From contig JAUCBJ010005572.1 of the NCBI GenBank assembly GCA_032718475.1, positions 1 to 64,000 on the forward strand: 64,000 nucleotides of DNA, written 5' to 3'. The first letter of the stretch is position 1; each line of letters begins with the position of its first letter. The position numbers were made by a program, and so were the translations under genes. Shown in pieces: positions 10,469 to 21,946 of this stretch. Origin of the DNA: Nemertoderma westbladi. Taxonomy: Eukaryota > Xenacoelomorpha > Nemertodermatida > Nemertodermatidae. The notes under the pieces are model-generated. The model had not been told where the DNA came from, searched no databases, and saw only the letters and a list, made by a program, of their open reading frames with translations.

Positions 10469-13221
10469 TCACTCCACGACTCGCCAGTCGGCGCCGTGTC
10501 GCTGTAGGAGGGCGTATCCGAGGCCGCGTAGTCGGGACGCGTCCGTTTGGAGCATCGTCTCCTTGGTTGCGTCGTAGGGTGCGAGGACTGCTGGGGATAG
10601 CAGGACGTCCTTGGTTGCCTGGAAGGCGCGCTCGTGGTCCTCGTTCCAAAGGAACGTATTCCTGGTGCTCAGGAGGGGCCGCAATGGGCCCAGGGTGGAG
10701 GCGATGTCAGCTGTGAACGGGGCCAGCTGTTCGACCAGGCCGATGAAGCTGTGGAGGTCGGTTAAGTTCGTGGGGCGGGGGAAATGGGAGATGGCCCGGA
10801 CCTTGTCGGGGTCGGCCTGGATCCCGGTAGCCCCCACGATGTAGCCGGCGAACTTCACAGCGGATTGTGCGAACTGCACCTTGTCCGGGTGGAGAGTTAT
10901 GTGGTGCTCCCTGCACCGCTGCAGGAAGGCGCGGATGCTGGCCACATGTCCGTCGAGGGAGGCGTTGTGGAGGAGGCAGTCGTCGACGACTTTAGCGAGT
11001 TGTGGAAGTCCGAGGAGTGCTTTGTCGCCACGGCGGTTGAACTCGTCCCCGCTGGAGACGAGTCCCATTACGCTCCTGGTATGTTTATACCGCCCCCACG
11101 GAGTTATGAAAGTAGTGTGGAGCTGCGATTCTGGTTCGAGAGGAACCTGCCAGTACCCCGAGGCCGCGTCGAACACAGAGAAGAACTTGGACGACGTGTC
11201 GATGTCGGAGACGACCGTTCTCGGGTTCGGGGACGGGTAGTATGGGCGTCGCACCTGTGAGTTGAGGTGTCGCAGGTCGACGCACAGACGCAACTTCCCA
11301 TTGGTCTTCAGAGCCACCGTCATCGGGTGAACCCAATCCGTAGGTTCGGTGACCCGCTCGATGACATGGCGTCGCTCGAGTTTGTCGAGGAGATTCTTAA
11401 CGTCATCCCGGATGGCGTGGGGGATGGGCCGGGCACCGTTTGCGTGGAAGGGAGTGGCCCCTTCTTTGAGTTCGATACGCATCGGCGGCCCGCTCATCGT
11501 GTCGAGGGGTAGCGAGGCGTTGTCGAAGACGTCGCTAAACTCGGCGAGAAGATCCTCCCAAATCCGCGGAACATCGTCGATGCGGAGATCCGGCGTAGCG
11601 TCGCTGATGGAGGCTACCGGGGCGCCGCCCGGGGAACAGCATCTCGCCGGGAAGTTGGGCGGGAGGATCCCGAGGTTGGTTATCGTCGCCCGAGAGAGGA
11701 TGAGACCATCGATGTCGGGACAGATATAGATCTCCGTTGTGGCGGAGGCGCCGTCGTAGTTTACCCGCACCGGGAGTCGACCAACTGTCTCGAGTGGGAG
11801 TTTATTCGCCGCGGTGAAGTCGTCGGTTGATCGGTGCGGGAGGAGGTCCTTATCTTCGCCTCCGAGTCCGTGGAAGTCGGTCAGACCCATCATGTTTCCA
11901 GTGGCGCCGCTGTCTGGGAGCGCATGCCGGATAGTCCCGAGTTCCTTGTCCCGGCGGGTGTCATGGAGTCCCACCGTGATGTAGCGGAGGCTGCAGGTAG
12001 CGGGAGTTGCCGTGACGGATCGGATCCCGAGTCGCGGGATGATCGAGGAGACCCTGTTGGGTTTGGGGCCGGGTTTCTGGGTCGCCTTGGTACCCTGTCG
12101 GCAAACCGCCTTAAAGTGGCCCTGTTTACCACAGCCGCGGCACGTGACGTCCTTAGCGGGGCAGTTGGGGCGTCCTGCGGCGTGTTGGCGGCCGCAGTTG
12201 TCGCATCCCTTGGCAGTATCGGGACGGCGGTTGGACCCGCTTCGCGCTCGGCCCTGGTCGTCGTTGCGCGGCCGGTTGTACGCGGATGGGCGTCCGCGCT
12301 TGTAGGCTGACACCTGAGTGATAGGCTGCCCGCCCCCCAGGATCGAGTCGTTTCGCCCACTCGCCTCTACACTCTGGCAGATCCTGACGCAGTCCTCGAG
12401 AGTCGGCTGGGAGAGAACCTTCAGGAGTTCGGTCCGGGTCTTCGAGCACCGGATACCGACGAGGACCTGCGTTACTATCTGTTCGTTGCGGCAGTGGCCG
12501 CACAGTTCCGCGTTGTCGGCGAGTTCCTCCAGGGCCACACGGAAGGAGTCAAAGGACTCGCTGGCGCCCTGTCGCCGATCGTGGAACTTAATCCGGTCGA
12601 TCGCGACGCTCCGCTTCGCGCGGAGGTGGCCCTGAAGTTGGTCGAGGATCAACTCCGGCGTGGTCGCATCGTCGTCGATGTCGAGGTGCAGCGTGACCCG
12701 GATCGTCTCTTGGAGGCCGCTTCCGAGGGCAGAGAGGAGGGCGTACACCTGCTCTACGTTGGGGAACGTCGCCATCTGTTGGCGGTGGGCGTGGACCCAC
12801 CAGGCTTGGCGCCACCTGCGGAAGGTAGCGTAGTCCACCTCGTTGTCGACGCGCTCGAGGCTGGCGATGTCGATGACCCGACGTCTGGGAGCCGGGGCCG
12901 GGTGAATGGGGAGGACGTCCGCGTTGGGGACCGCCGGTGCCGGACCGGGAATGCACATCCCGCAGCCGCTGCGGGGTTCATGGCCGCGAGGAGCTGCGCT
13001 AAGCGGGTGTCGGAAGCCGCTTGTTGCTGCGCGAGGATCCGGGCCAAACGAGCGTCAGAGTCAGCCTGTTGTTGGGCCAGAAGTTGGACCAGATCCGCGA
13101 AAGGTGGCCGGGTAGGAGAGGCCGCCATCGCCGCGATCGTGTCTCCGCTATCTCCGCAGGATGACTCGGAGTCGGAACCTGTAGGTAGCGGGGTAGACTT
13201 CTTGCCCTTTGACTTTGACAT
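10469..13221 (-). pseudogene. Gypsy Gag-protease-reverse transcriptase, broken
   Basis: Gag opens at ATG 13221 (MSKSKGK) with heptad-like LLAQQQA repeats. Near 12955 it needs a frame change to enter the long frame that ends at 10469. That frame carries two Cys-His knuckles (CDNCGRQH and CRGCGKQGHFKAVC) near 12110-12200, an aspartic protease motif PDSGATG near 11910, and a reverse transcriptase with catalytic VVDDCLLH near 10985. It ends at a TGA directly after ADWRVVE, at the start of RNase H, where the reading frame otherwise continues in alignment. The stop therefore looks like a simple nonsense change. The long frames within RT and protease are intact. Confidence 0.85.
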
Positions 13222-13302
13222 TCTTGCAGTGGGTTAGCCTAAGTGATGGCTACTGAAGGATCAGCACCAACACACATGCACCATGTATGGATATGGATAT
13301 AT

Positions 13303-13453
13303 CATACAAAATACAGAAATACAATAGTGTGCTAAAGTATGTAATGTAGCCCAAACTACCAGCAACAGAGCAATCAGCAGAGATCAGTACATTGCTGTAG
13401 GCCTATGAGTCTGAGTGTGTTGAGTATGGGGCGAGCCACGCGGTATCACCACA
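13303..13453 (-). repeat. 5' LTR of the gypsy element
   Basis: This is the second copy of the 151-bp LTR. Its inner edge reads CATACAAAAT where the outer LTR reads TGTACAAAAT, so the boundary differs by two bases. The leader that follows in element sense has no primer-binding site I can assign confidently. A TTGGTGCTGATCC stretch about 30 bp inside is a possible candidate. Confidence 0.85.
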
Positions 13454-14340
13454 CCAAGTATTATTAAGAGCAACTCCGGAAGTCCCCTTCCCAGAAGTGG
13501 TACTCCACCTCTCCAGACTGCCTGCCAATGGCTTCCACATATCAACTGGACACATTGGTTACTCTACTCTGGTCTCTTGCCCTTGGTCCCACCTGGAGTC
13601 ACACCGGCTGTCTACCATATTGCGCACAAGGTATATTGTTCAAACTGGTCCGATCCAATTTCGCATTGTTTCCTGCATCTTGTGGTGTATAAGACGGTAT
13701 AAGTAGGTAAGTTGGCCTACATTTTATGCGTTGGACTTAGAATCTCTAGGTACTGAGTTCAATCGGACCGCGTTCCAGTGAATTTTTTTTGATAAAGTAA
13801 GATTGGTAGTAAGTCATTCAAGGAAACAGTTCATGCGTTAGTAGACGAGGACCTTTGCGCTTGACCATGAGGGTGTAAATTGCGGACATCCCCCCCCCCC
13901 CCCCCCCCCCGAGAGCGGCACTGACTATCTTAGAAACAAAAATAAGTTCTACAGAAATTATATGTCTTCCCTTTGAATTCATGGTTGAATAGGAAAGCGC
14001 ATTTCCTCTTACAGATCCATTGTTAGACAGACGAATGGGTTTCTTATCGATTCAATATGGGAATAAGCATGGCATAGCATACATAATTGTGGTACTTTTA
14101 CTTTTATCATTTTGTACACTTTGGTCGATTTGATAGAAACTACAAACAAACTGAAGTGCTGATGCGAATTCGTTTAGCAGCGGGACATTCAAACATTTCT
14201 AAGGAAGCTTTATTGGCGCTGATTCAGCTATGAATGAATCGCTTCTTTTTACGCGGAAAGAATTATAATCAGGAAACTTGTCAAAGATTGCACAACTTTT
14301 GTGAGGATATTTATTCATACTGCAATTGCATTTTGGGCAC

Positions 14341-14391
14341 AAGTTTAGAATAAAAAATACTTCATTCATGAAGCATTTTTTATTCTAAACT
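14341..14391. repeat. 51-bp near-perfect palindrome
   Basis: The arms begin AAGTTTAGAATAAAAAAT and end with its reverse complement. There is one mismatch and a 2-nt centre. No coding or TE context was recognised. Confidence 0.85.
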
Positions 14392-16639
14392 TGGCTTTAG
14401 CCTCGTTTTCGATTTAGATGCAAGGACGCAAACACACCTAGCTGTACGGGAAGCTACCACTACCTCTCTTAGCGGCAATGCATCGGCTGTAAACGGCTAG
14501 ACCGTTTGTGAATCAGCTGCAAGCCGCTAAGTGTCGCTGCAAGCCGCTAAGTGTCGCTACGAGTATCTACGGAAGGTGTCTTTACGGTTTTGCAGGTAAA
14601 TCGAAAGGGGAACTTTAACAAACAAGAGTCAAGTTCGGGCTGGTTTGTCATCTGAAGATTGTTTGTTGATTTAAGGTTTTATTTTTTTAACGAGCATGGC
14701 TTTCCGAAGCTTGGCCTTGGGTATATGCTGATGAGGATTAAAGCAATTAATGACAAGTGCCTCTTTATAACATTTTATCAACTTCAATGCAATTGGCCTT
14801 GCGTTTTCCTTACTGCTCTAAGAGAGAAACATTCGATATCAGATATCATCGATTTAGCTAAAATTTGGTTGAAGCCAAAGGGCGCATCGTGTGAATTGCG
14901 TTACAGAATAGCTTGTGGAACCGACACTAAGTGTCGTAATCCCCACCTTCGCGGGAGGGCATATTTACTAATGAGACGAAATACGCAATCCCTCAAGTGA
15001 AATCAATTTAATTTAGCATGAAAAAGAGCCCTTTGAGTAGGGATGTAAGTAGGTAGACAAGGGGACTCTGTCAGTGTCTTATTAGTTAAGAGTATGTACA
15101 ACTGTTATGTCGTTACTGCCTGGAGTTATATCTATCTCCATTGGTACTCACCAATCATTATCATGATGGTAGCTCCACATTGCTTGCGATCTCTCTAAAG
15201 GAGTCAGCAATTAATATAATACCGTCACACATAGCCTCCGGATCCAATTCCTGATTGATAATTCCTGGAAAACAGGTATCTTTCTTTTGCCAAATCCCCC
15301 GTCACTAATGGAACGCACCAATCAAAACTTACTAATCAATAGATAAATTTAGCCCAGTAGAGTTTTGCCGCCCTTTCGGTATTTCCCTGAACGGAACGAT
15401 TCTATTTACAGAAAACGTAACTAAAGGGAATTTCTTTAACTTTGATAAGGCTTATGCATTTTACTCTGCATGATAAATTTATTTATCATATTTGTCATTA
15501 TTTGAAAATGAAAACTTGTTATTATTATGGAGATGAAAAGTACCACAATTTGTGCTCCCTGCTCAGTCAAGTAAATCCCCATTTCTTTTTCTTTATCAAA
15601 ACTAGTGACTTTCAGCAAACACAGGAATCTAAATTGAACCATGTCTAACACAGGTTGTCATTGTTCTATAATAGCAGTGTTCGCTAATACGTATCATTTC
15701 GCCTACAGGGTAACGCAGGGTTTGGGATTAATTTTGCCATGTCTTCGTTGGTTTCATAGGCGGGTTAAGTAAGACCTATCATTATCAGGATAATTGATTT
15801 TACTAAACGACCGGCTATGAAAAATATACCAGTTTATGTGACGAACTGATAAAAGCCGAAGAAGAAGGTCCGGGGACCTGTTGACCAGTTGAGGGACATG
15901 TTGGGCGGACTAGTATACATAATCCCACGCTCTGCAGAGTTGTTAGAAGTCAGTTTGCGTTTGGATTAATTGTTCTTGAGCAAGTATGTATGTATGATGA
16001 TGGCCTATAAAACCAATGCATTCCACTTTGATTTATGAGAGGGCTATTGACTGCTTAGCTTAGGAGTTTGACAAAAAGGTTTCAGCAACATTGGCTAAGT
16101 GGATGACTGACTAGCTTATCATTTTTAAGTTCTGCGTTTGCTAATTTTTTTAAACAATGCATATTGGAGAAGGGGATCCTTTTAAGGTGTTCAAAATGGA
16201 ATTCTCCAGGGAAAGCGTCTTGACTTACGATACGTAAATTTCTTCAATTCACTTTATTGCATGCTTTTTTTTTACCGAGAGTGCATTACAATATCAACTC
16301 GATTAAACATTGAGTATTATACTGTTCTTCAATGCACAGTGACCAACCACATTCTATATAATATACAATAAGGATGATTCAGTTCACCATATCAGATTAT
16401 ATGTATTATTTAAATCAAAGTAAAATAATATAAAATCAATGTAAAAAAAACTGTAAAATCAATGTTTGATTGATTTTAGATTATTTTACATTTATTTTAC
16501 ATTGTTTTACTTTGATTTAATTCAAGGAAATATCAATTAGGAGGACAAATATTATTTCCATCTATATTATTTGCATCAATATTATTTCGCATCTTTGTGA
16601 ACTTTGCATCTGATTGTTGTTATTTGTTCTATAATATAT

Positions 16640-16724
16640 ACAGACACACACCTGTCAAGACGTCGAATTTACATATTTTCCATAGAAAATATGTAAATTC
16701 GACGTCTTGACGGTGTGTGTCTGT
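16640..16724. repeat. 85-bp near-perfect palindrome
   Basis: Arms of about 41 bp run from ACAGACACACACC through GACGTCGAATTTAC to a 3-nt centre and back. The only irregularity is one extra T in the left arm. It is probably a foldback or the collapsed remains of a terminal-inverted-repeat element. It should extrude as a cruciform or be transcribed as a hairpin. Confidence 0.9.
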
Positions 16725-18225
16725 TGAATGATTGCATGATCACCACCTATAATGGTTTTGCGGTGTACTTACATATATTCGAAAGTGAGGTTGGTTGTCT
16801 GAGGCATAAATAAACCTGCTCTTATGCACTTATGCAAATATAACACATGTTCATCTGTAAACTCTATATTTATTAATTAATTATTAGAAGAGGAAGGCCT
16901 CAATTTGGATTGTGTCACTTCATTGTTTACTTTTTGTTTGCTAGGGAGGGTTAGCCATAAAAATGACTACTTGAATTATAAATAGTTCCGCCTTCACAAA
17001 GAAATAGTAAATGTAATTTTCATTTGATAGAAGTACTTAATACTACAGCTGAAGCGTTTTATCTAAATAAATCTATAGCAATTAATAAGAGAGTTCGATT
17101 GTTATGTCCCTGCGTCTGGCGTTAGTGGCGTCGCATTCAGATCTCATAATGATTAGGCATCTAACGGGTGTAGCCAAATATTTCGATTGCTAATCTGTAT
17201 TAATACGAGTTTGCTCTATGCTGGTAACATTTTAACCATGTTCGTTGGGGCATTGCTGATAATTAACTGGAATCAGGCATGCCTGAACCTGATAATTAAA
17301 TAAACTCGTTCTATGATTACTGTTTTTTTATCATAATGATAACAAATACAACGCAGAAGGCCAAGTACAGGTGCTTTGAATAGTTTCTAATTAGACGAAG
17401 TTAAATAAAAGCCTCGTGGTTAAGATTAGGCTTAGCAACTTAAACAATTATTTTTTGACATTAGGTCTTCAGTCCGAGTCTGGTTTCATTACCATACATT
17501 AATGATACGTTTTCCCTGTTTCGAACTGAAGATTTGCACCGAATTATTATTAATGTAATATAATCGATAATGCCACTTATATCCCAGATTATCCTATCTT
17601 AAAAATTTGGACAAACCGCCATGCTGGTAAATGGGAATTTTACCCAGGGGGTCCGCTCCAGGGAGTACGAACTGCTAGACGTATGAACTGATAGCATCTG
17701 AGTGTGTCTGCTTGGAGGACTGGAGACACTTAGCCAAGGGGAAGCTGCATCCCCTGCATCAAGTACTTCAGTATGAGAGGTGCTAAACCATTAATATTGG
17801 TGCAGAGAACATGGGAGATGGGATGCAGTTTCTTATGTGTAAAGTAAAATATGGGCAAATAATGCTTTATATTTGAGTGCATTTGTATCCCCAGTTGAGG
17901 AAATACAATATATTTTATGTCTGTTTGCGTGTTTGGATCTTCTCAAGTGCTCCTTTCCATCATAAATTGGTAATTCTTCCAGAGTCCTTCATTCTGAATT
18001 TTCAATTTTTCTTAGTATGATTTGTAACTAACACGAGTTCCTGATCTAACGATGGCTTGGTAAAACTTGATCACGCATTGGGGATTTTGTTTACTCTTTT
18101 GGATTCTGATGACTGCCAATGTGCAAAGCGACCGCGGCTAATTAGCCGGCGTTAGGACTTCTTACTGTAAAAGTATTCACTATGTATGTACTGTATCTAT
18201 TCGTAACGTAACGTAACGTAACGTA

Positions 18226-18794
18226 CTTCGAATACGTAAGGGAAAGGCATGGGCAGCCTTGAATAGGCTTTCCAGGATTTGGAAGTTACCGAGAATTAAT
18301 CGGAAACTTAAGGTCCGATTATTTAGAGCAGCAGTAGTTCCAGTACTCCTCTATGGGAGTCCATGCTGGGCTCTAACTGCTGAGGACACCAAATCTCTGG
18401 ATGGCACATTCACAAGAATGCTACGCCGGGTTCATTGTGTCAAGTACAATGCACACATCTCCAACCAGACACTATATAACATTGGAGGTGTCTCATTGGT
18501 TCCCCCAAGCTTGACACTAGAACAAAATCGCCTCCGCTTTGCAGGACATTGCTTTCGCCGTGAGGACCAGCCAGTGCATAATCTTGTACTTTGGCAGCCT
18601 CATGGAGTGAATAAGCATGGTGGACAGCCCATGACTTTCTTGAGACGCATCTTAAAGGACACTGGCCTTAAAGATGCGGATGATCTAGCAAATGTCATGG
18701 GTGATAGGGAGTTGTGGCGGTGCAATTTTGTTGACAAGCCGGCACAGCATTCTTAAAAATGCAGCTGCAATGCAGCATGCCGATCCTAGTAGTA
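18226..18794 (+). pseudogene. 5'-truncated LINE tail, copy 1 (RTE-like)
   Basis: The frame from 18259 encodes the region after the RT core of an RTE/BovB-type LINE. Signatures are LDGTFTRMLRRVH, RLRFAGHCFRREDQPV, LVLWQPHG and a terminal DRELWRC block. The 3' end is a TAGTAG repeat, as in the other copies at 26077, 40736, 42116 and 43314, all on the plus strand. The insertion is cut at its 5' side, typical of target-primed reverse transcription, and abuts an ACGTA microsatellite. Confidence 0.85.
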
Positions 18795-19025
18795 CTGTAT
18801 CTATATGTATATCAGGTGAATTCCTCTGAAACTATAGCTCGTCCGTCAATGAAAGTTATGTCAATCGACGCAGCTCAACCCCAGGATCTTGAAAAAAAAG
18901 TTTCGAAAAAATTAAAGTGCCTTTTTTTTATTTCGAAAAATAGTCCCAAAACACGAAAATTGCCATAGACTCAATTTATTTATTTTTTTATACTGAGTCA
19001 TTAACAAAAAAGGTGAAGGTTCAAG

Positions 19026-19058
19026 ATGGCGGAAATCAAAGAAACAATGGAGAAATGA
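19026..19058 (+). other. Short uORF overlapping the next ATG
   Basis: An ATG in the context CAAGATGG opens a 10-codon frame. Its TGA stop overlaps the ATG of the SAP-containing ORF in an ATGA arrangement (19055-19058). Such overlaps are used for termination-reinitiation in some retroelements. Here it is an observation only. Confidence 0.45.
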
Positions 19059-19756
19059 ACACTGCACGCCTTAAATCATTTTTAGCAAAGCACGAAGTAC
19101 CATCTACTGGACGCCGAGCTGAACTACTGACCCGTGCGGATCGGCTTATTATTAACGGTGTCGTATCTCTGGATTCTGTCGTCCCGGTCGACTCCTTAGT
19201 GGACCCCGCTGTCATTCCCAAGACGACGGTGGTAAACAATCCTGAGTATACCTCCCTAATCCCGGAGGCAAACTCGCTGGAGAATCCCGCCCTAATCCCG
19301 GAGGCGACGGAGGAAAACTCCCCGGAGGATCCCACCCTAATCCTGGAGGCGATGGAGGCAAACTCCCTAGAGGATCCCACCCTAATCCCAGAAGCTATGG
19401 AGGTAAACTCCCTGGAGGATCCCGTCCTAATCCCGGAGGACTCAGAGGTAAACTCGCCGGAGAATTATGCCCTAATCCCAGAGGCGACGGAGTTAAACTC
19501 CCCAGAGGATCCCACCCTAGTCCCAGAGGCGACGGAGGTAAACTCCCCGGATGATCCCGCCCAAAGCCCTCCATTTGCTTCAGTTACTTGTAATTCGGTT
19601 CTAATAGAGGACTTACAAGATTATGGCTCTTGGAAACCCCGTAGGTCTAGCAGGAAGATCACTGATTTCTTCAGAAAAACCAGTTCTTCACAACACGGTT
19701 CACCAGAATTACCGCAATTTTTAATACAAACATTCGCAAAGGACTGGTGCTTTTAA
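19055..19756 (+). CDS. LINE ORF, SAP-like N-terminus and acidic repeat
   Basis: I chose ATG 19055 because the longer frame starts with GTG, which is unlikely in an animal. The first 30 residues (LKSFLAKHEVPSTGRRAELL) fit a SAP motif, a helix-turn-helix DNA-binding module found in chromatin proteins and SUMO ligases. A run of about eight imperfect 13-residue repeats rich in Pro, Glu and Asp (type PTLIPEAMEVNS) follows at about 19250-19560, then a basic patch KPRRSSRK. The frame ends at 19756, overlapping the protease ORF by 10 nt in the -1 frame. The two parts were probably once one protein or were joined by frameshifting. Confidence 0.6.
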   Translation: MNTARLKSFLAKHEVPSTGRRAELLTRADRLIINGVVSLDSVVPVDSLVDPAVIPKTTVVNNPEYTSLIPEANSLENPALIPEATEENSPEDPTLILEAMEANSLEDPTLIPEAMEVNSLEDPVLIPEDSEVNSPENYALIPEATELNSPEDPTLVPEATEVNSPDDPAQSPPFASVTCNSVLIEDLQDYGSWKPRRSSRKITDFFRKTSSSQHGSPELPQFLIQTFAKDWCF

Positions 19757-20256
19757 AGCCAAGTGAAACTGACTGGAGGTACTTCCAACCTGGTCAGAAA
19801 TTAACAACAACGGTAGTGGACTCCTTCCTCTCATTACTGGGTATTCAAGGTGGAAACAGAATTGGCTGTATTGACACCGCTTTGTGCAGTAAATTGCATC
19901 AGAACAACTTTGATACTGCCAGTGCCATTAAGTATATTGCCTCCTCTTGCGACATTGGCACCACATCACTTATATTCTTCCCTGATTGTCACAAGGATCA
20001 CTTTGTTCTACACATTGCAGATCTAAAGCAACATTCTGTCCATACCCTGTGTAGTCTTAGCCAGTTTATGGAACCAACTACCATCACAATACGTATATGT
20101 TATCTTTTAAACCTAATTGATCACATAGCGCGGGGAGTACCTAATGCGTGGTCAACTGTGTCGCATGCTAATCCCTTTCCGCTCCAGAGACCGGGGAGTA
20201 ACGACTGTGGCATATTTGTATGTCTATATGCCCTTGCCCTCTGCAGTGACTTTTAA
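19747..20256 (+). pseudogene. LINE-encoded Ulp1/SENP-like cysteine protease
   Basis: The frame contains all features of the C48 fold. They are a His in DHFVLHIAD (about residue 85), an Asp seven residues later, a Gln in LQRPGSNDCG (about 147) and the nucleophile Cys in NDCGIFVC (about 154). Ulp1/SENP enzymes cleave SUMO from conjugates. Here the domain sits in a LINE, next to a SAP-like motif. The ORF has no ATG at its start and stops at a TAA (20254-20256). The same frame then continues with protease-like sequence (VCSGDIRHWL) to a second stop near 20380. It therefore looks broken by nonsense changes and a 5' frame change. Confidence 0.8.
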
Positions 20257-20406
20257 TTAACTCAGGATGTCTGTTCTGGTGACATCAGACATTGGTTACA
20301 CAGTTGTATTTCCAATATCAAGCTATATGACCCTAACTCGCTAGAGCCTTTCCTGTACACATTGCAGGATGATCATTGACCACATTGCACAAGCAAAGAT
20401 GCAGGT

Positions 20407-21075
20407 ATGGCAACACAAACTCATTCTGCAGGCCTCAAGAAGGACATTGGGAAGTTCACTCGGTACACCATAACAGATTTCACCCACCTGTTTAATATTA
20501 TTCAAGAAATGCAGTTCCTGGCATTCCTTGCACGTCAGAACGACAGGGACTATGCAGTGGACGTGTATGAACTCATGATTTGTCTGAAAGAAACAAGATT
20601 CACGGTGAAATGCCGCAGGCATCTCAAGTACACCTCCATAGATATGGGTGGGCCAGTATCGAACGATGTCCTCCGTCATGACCTTATAAAGTCAGTAGAT
20701 ACTTTGCAAGCTCGACTTACCAAAACAGAATTTCAGAACAATCAACTGCAGATTGAGTTGAAGAAGTTGCGAGATGAGCTGGCACATGAGCGGCACTCAC
20801 GGCTCATTCTAGAGGCTTCTATCAACAAACAGACTAAACTGGAACATCCTCCTGGAAGTCCCTTACAGTCAGCCGACTGTGACAAACCCATTAATCAAAT
20901 AACCGAAAGCACATGGTTTGAACAGAAAACTAAAAAAGTGAATCGCTCTGGTCTTAACCAACATCTGCCAACCACAACTGCTATATCCACTAGCAACCGT
21001 TTCAAAGGTCTACCAGTTGAGTATACAAACCCCAGCCAGGCAGGGCCGGCTGAATTCAGTGAAGACAACGCCTAA
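20407..21075 (+). CDS. LINE ORF, coiled-coil region
   Basis: This 222-codon frame lies in phase with the protease ORF upstream and may once have been part of it. Residues 95-145 form a Leu/Glu/Lys-rich heptad pattern (VDTLQARLTKTEFQNNQLQI), a plausible trimerising coiled coil as in LINE ORF1 proteins. The C-terminal third is polar and Ser/Thr-rich. It overlaps the next frame by 59 nt. No enzymatic motif is seen. Confidence 0.55.
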   Translation: MATQTHSAGLKKDIGKFTRYTITDFTHLFNIIQEMQFLAFLARQNDRDYAVDVYELMICLKETRFTVKCRRHLKYTSIDMGGPVSNDVLRHDLIKSVDTLQARLTKTEFQNNQLQIELKKLRDELAHERHSRLILEASINKQTKLEHPPGSPLQSADCDKPINQITESTWFEQKTKKVNRSGLNQHLPTTTAISTSNRFKGLPVEYTNPSQAGPAEFSEDNA

Positions 21076-21511
21076 CACTGTCGATCCAATATGTCATTCA
21101 TATGGGGAAAATAGTGACTGGAGAAAGGGAAATCCAAATACTCATATGAAGAAATACTCCGAGGCGCTGAATTTTCAAGTTGAGTCTAGAGATAAAAACA
21201 CACACGAACGTTGGCCAGTAAGCCAGAATAAGCTGTCAGCTCCAAGACACCAGCGTGTTGATTACCCTTATTCATATCTATATGTCAGTGGACTTCCTCA
21301 ACATACAAGCGAATCACAAATCCGTAACTACTTGTCCAGCAGGAAAATCATGGTACAACGAATCAGATGGACAGTAAAGTTTTGTCAATCCAATAGCATA
21401 CGCATAACCGTAAACAAAATGGATCAAAATCGTCTTTGTAGTGCTAATTTCTGGCCAAGTGGAAGAAATGTTGTGAGTGGACAACCAATAAGAGGACTAA
21501 TCAAGGCCTAG
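21017..21511 (+). CDS. LINE ORF, RRM-like domain
   Basis: Residues 90-160 (YSYLYVSGLPQHTSESQIRN, then WTVKFCQSNSIRITVN, then a FWPSG motif) match the pattern of RRM-like domains in CR1- and L2-type LINE ORF1 proteins: a beta strand, GLP loop, helix, and the late LWPEG-like signature. With the coiled coil upstream it would complete an ORF1-type nucleic-acid chaperone. The frame is +1 relative to the preceding ORF, probably because of an indel in the overlap. Confidence 0.55.
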   Translation: MSIQTPARQGRLNSVKTTPNTVDPICHSYGENSDWRKGNPNTHMKKYSEALNFQVESRDKNTHERWPVSQNKLSAPRHQRVDYPYSYLYVSGLPQHTSESQIRNYLSSRKIMVQRIRWTVKFCQSNSIRITVNKMDQNRLCSANFWPSGRNVVSGQPIRGLIKA

Positions 21512-21946
21512 CAACACCGAACTGTGGAGCTAACTCAATACTGGGATCAAAACTGTATTATTAGTAATGGGTTACAAGGGTCAAACTCAAGGTCGATACA
21601 TACTGTGCCCTATGATTATGCACATTGGAGTTCCCAGTTCAACTTGGATCCACAAGACCCCAATATTAAGGACTCACGCGGTCACCTAAGAAATGGGATG
21701 CCCCATGATTATGCACTCGGAATTCCAAACTTAATTTGCAACAATCTCGGCCATTCCAGCACATAGAAGCTCCAATGTTTGACTGCAAACTCGCTGATCA
21801 TGGTAGATACCCCCAATGGCCTCATCCAAACTTGGAATATCGCAATCACAAAAACATCCACACTAAGGACAAAGCGTACCTGAACCATTTTTGACCCACC
21901 CCTCAAGCAATCTCATCACCCTTGGCACTCCTATGAACTAAATAAT

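Larger units (their letters stand above)
8564..13453 (-). mobile_element. Ty3/gypsy LTR retrotransposon, complete but with broken frames
   Basis: This 4.9-kb element lies on the minus strand and is flanked by a 5-bp target duplication CCAAG (8559-8563 and 13454-13458). Order in element sense is 5' LTR, short leader, Gag with zinc knuckles, protease, reverse transcriptase, RNase H, integrase, polypurine tract, 3' LTR. The protease-RT-RNH-IN order is that of Ty3/gypsy. The element is strikingly GC-rich against an AT-rich background. The LTRs read as identical, indicating recent insertion, yet the coding region has two frameshifts and one nonsense codon. Large antisense ORFs are shadows caused by the high GC content. 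Confidence 0.93.
13454..18225. other. Long gene-poor stretch
   Basis: No ORF here has a recognisable domain. The longest (113 codons at 14659) looks like chance. The region contains a C-run near 13891-13910, an 18-20-bp direct repeat CTGCAAGCCGCTAAGTGTCG (about 14518-14555), two strong palindromes listed separately, and an ACGTA microsatellite (about 18202-18225) abutting a LINE tail. I see no RNA gene. Confidence 0.45.

Noticed and set aside
8845-13237. Many long plus-strand ORFs across the gypsy element (up to 247 codons)
   Set aside because: They are antisense shadows of a GC-rich gag-pol; none has a domain and they follow the codon phase of the real frames.
14659-15000. 113-codon ORF as a host gene
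   Set aside because: No domain or repeat recognised and length is compatible with chance; listed only as part of a gene-poor stretch.
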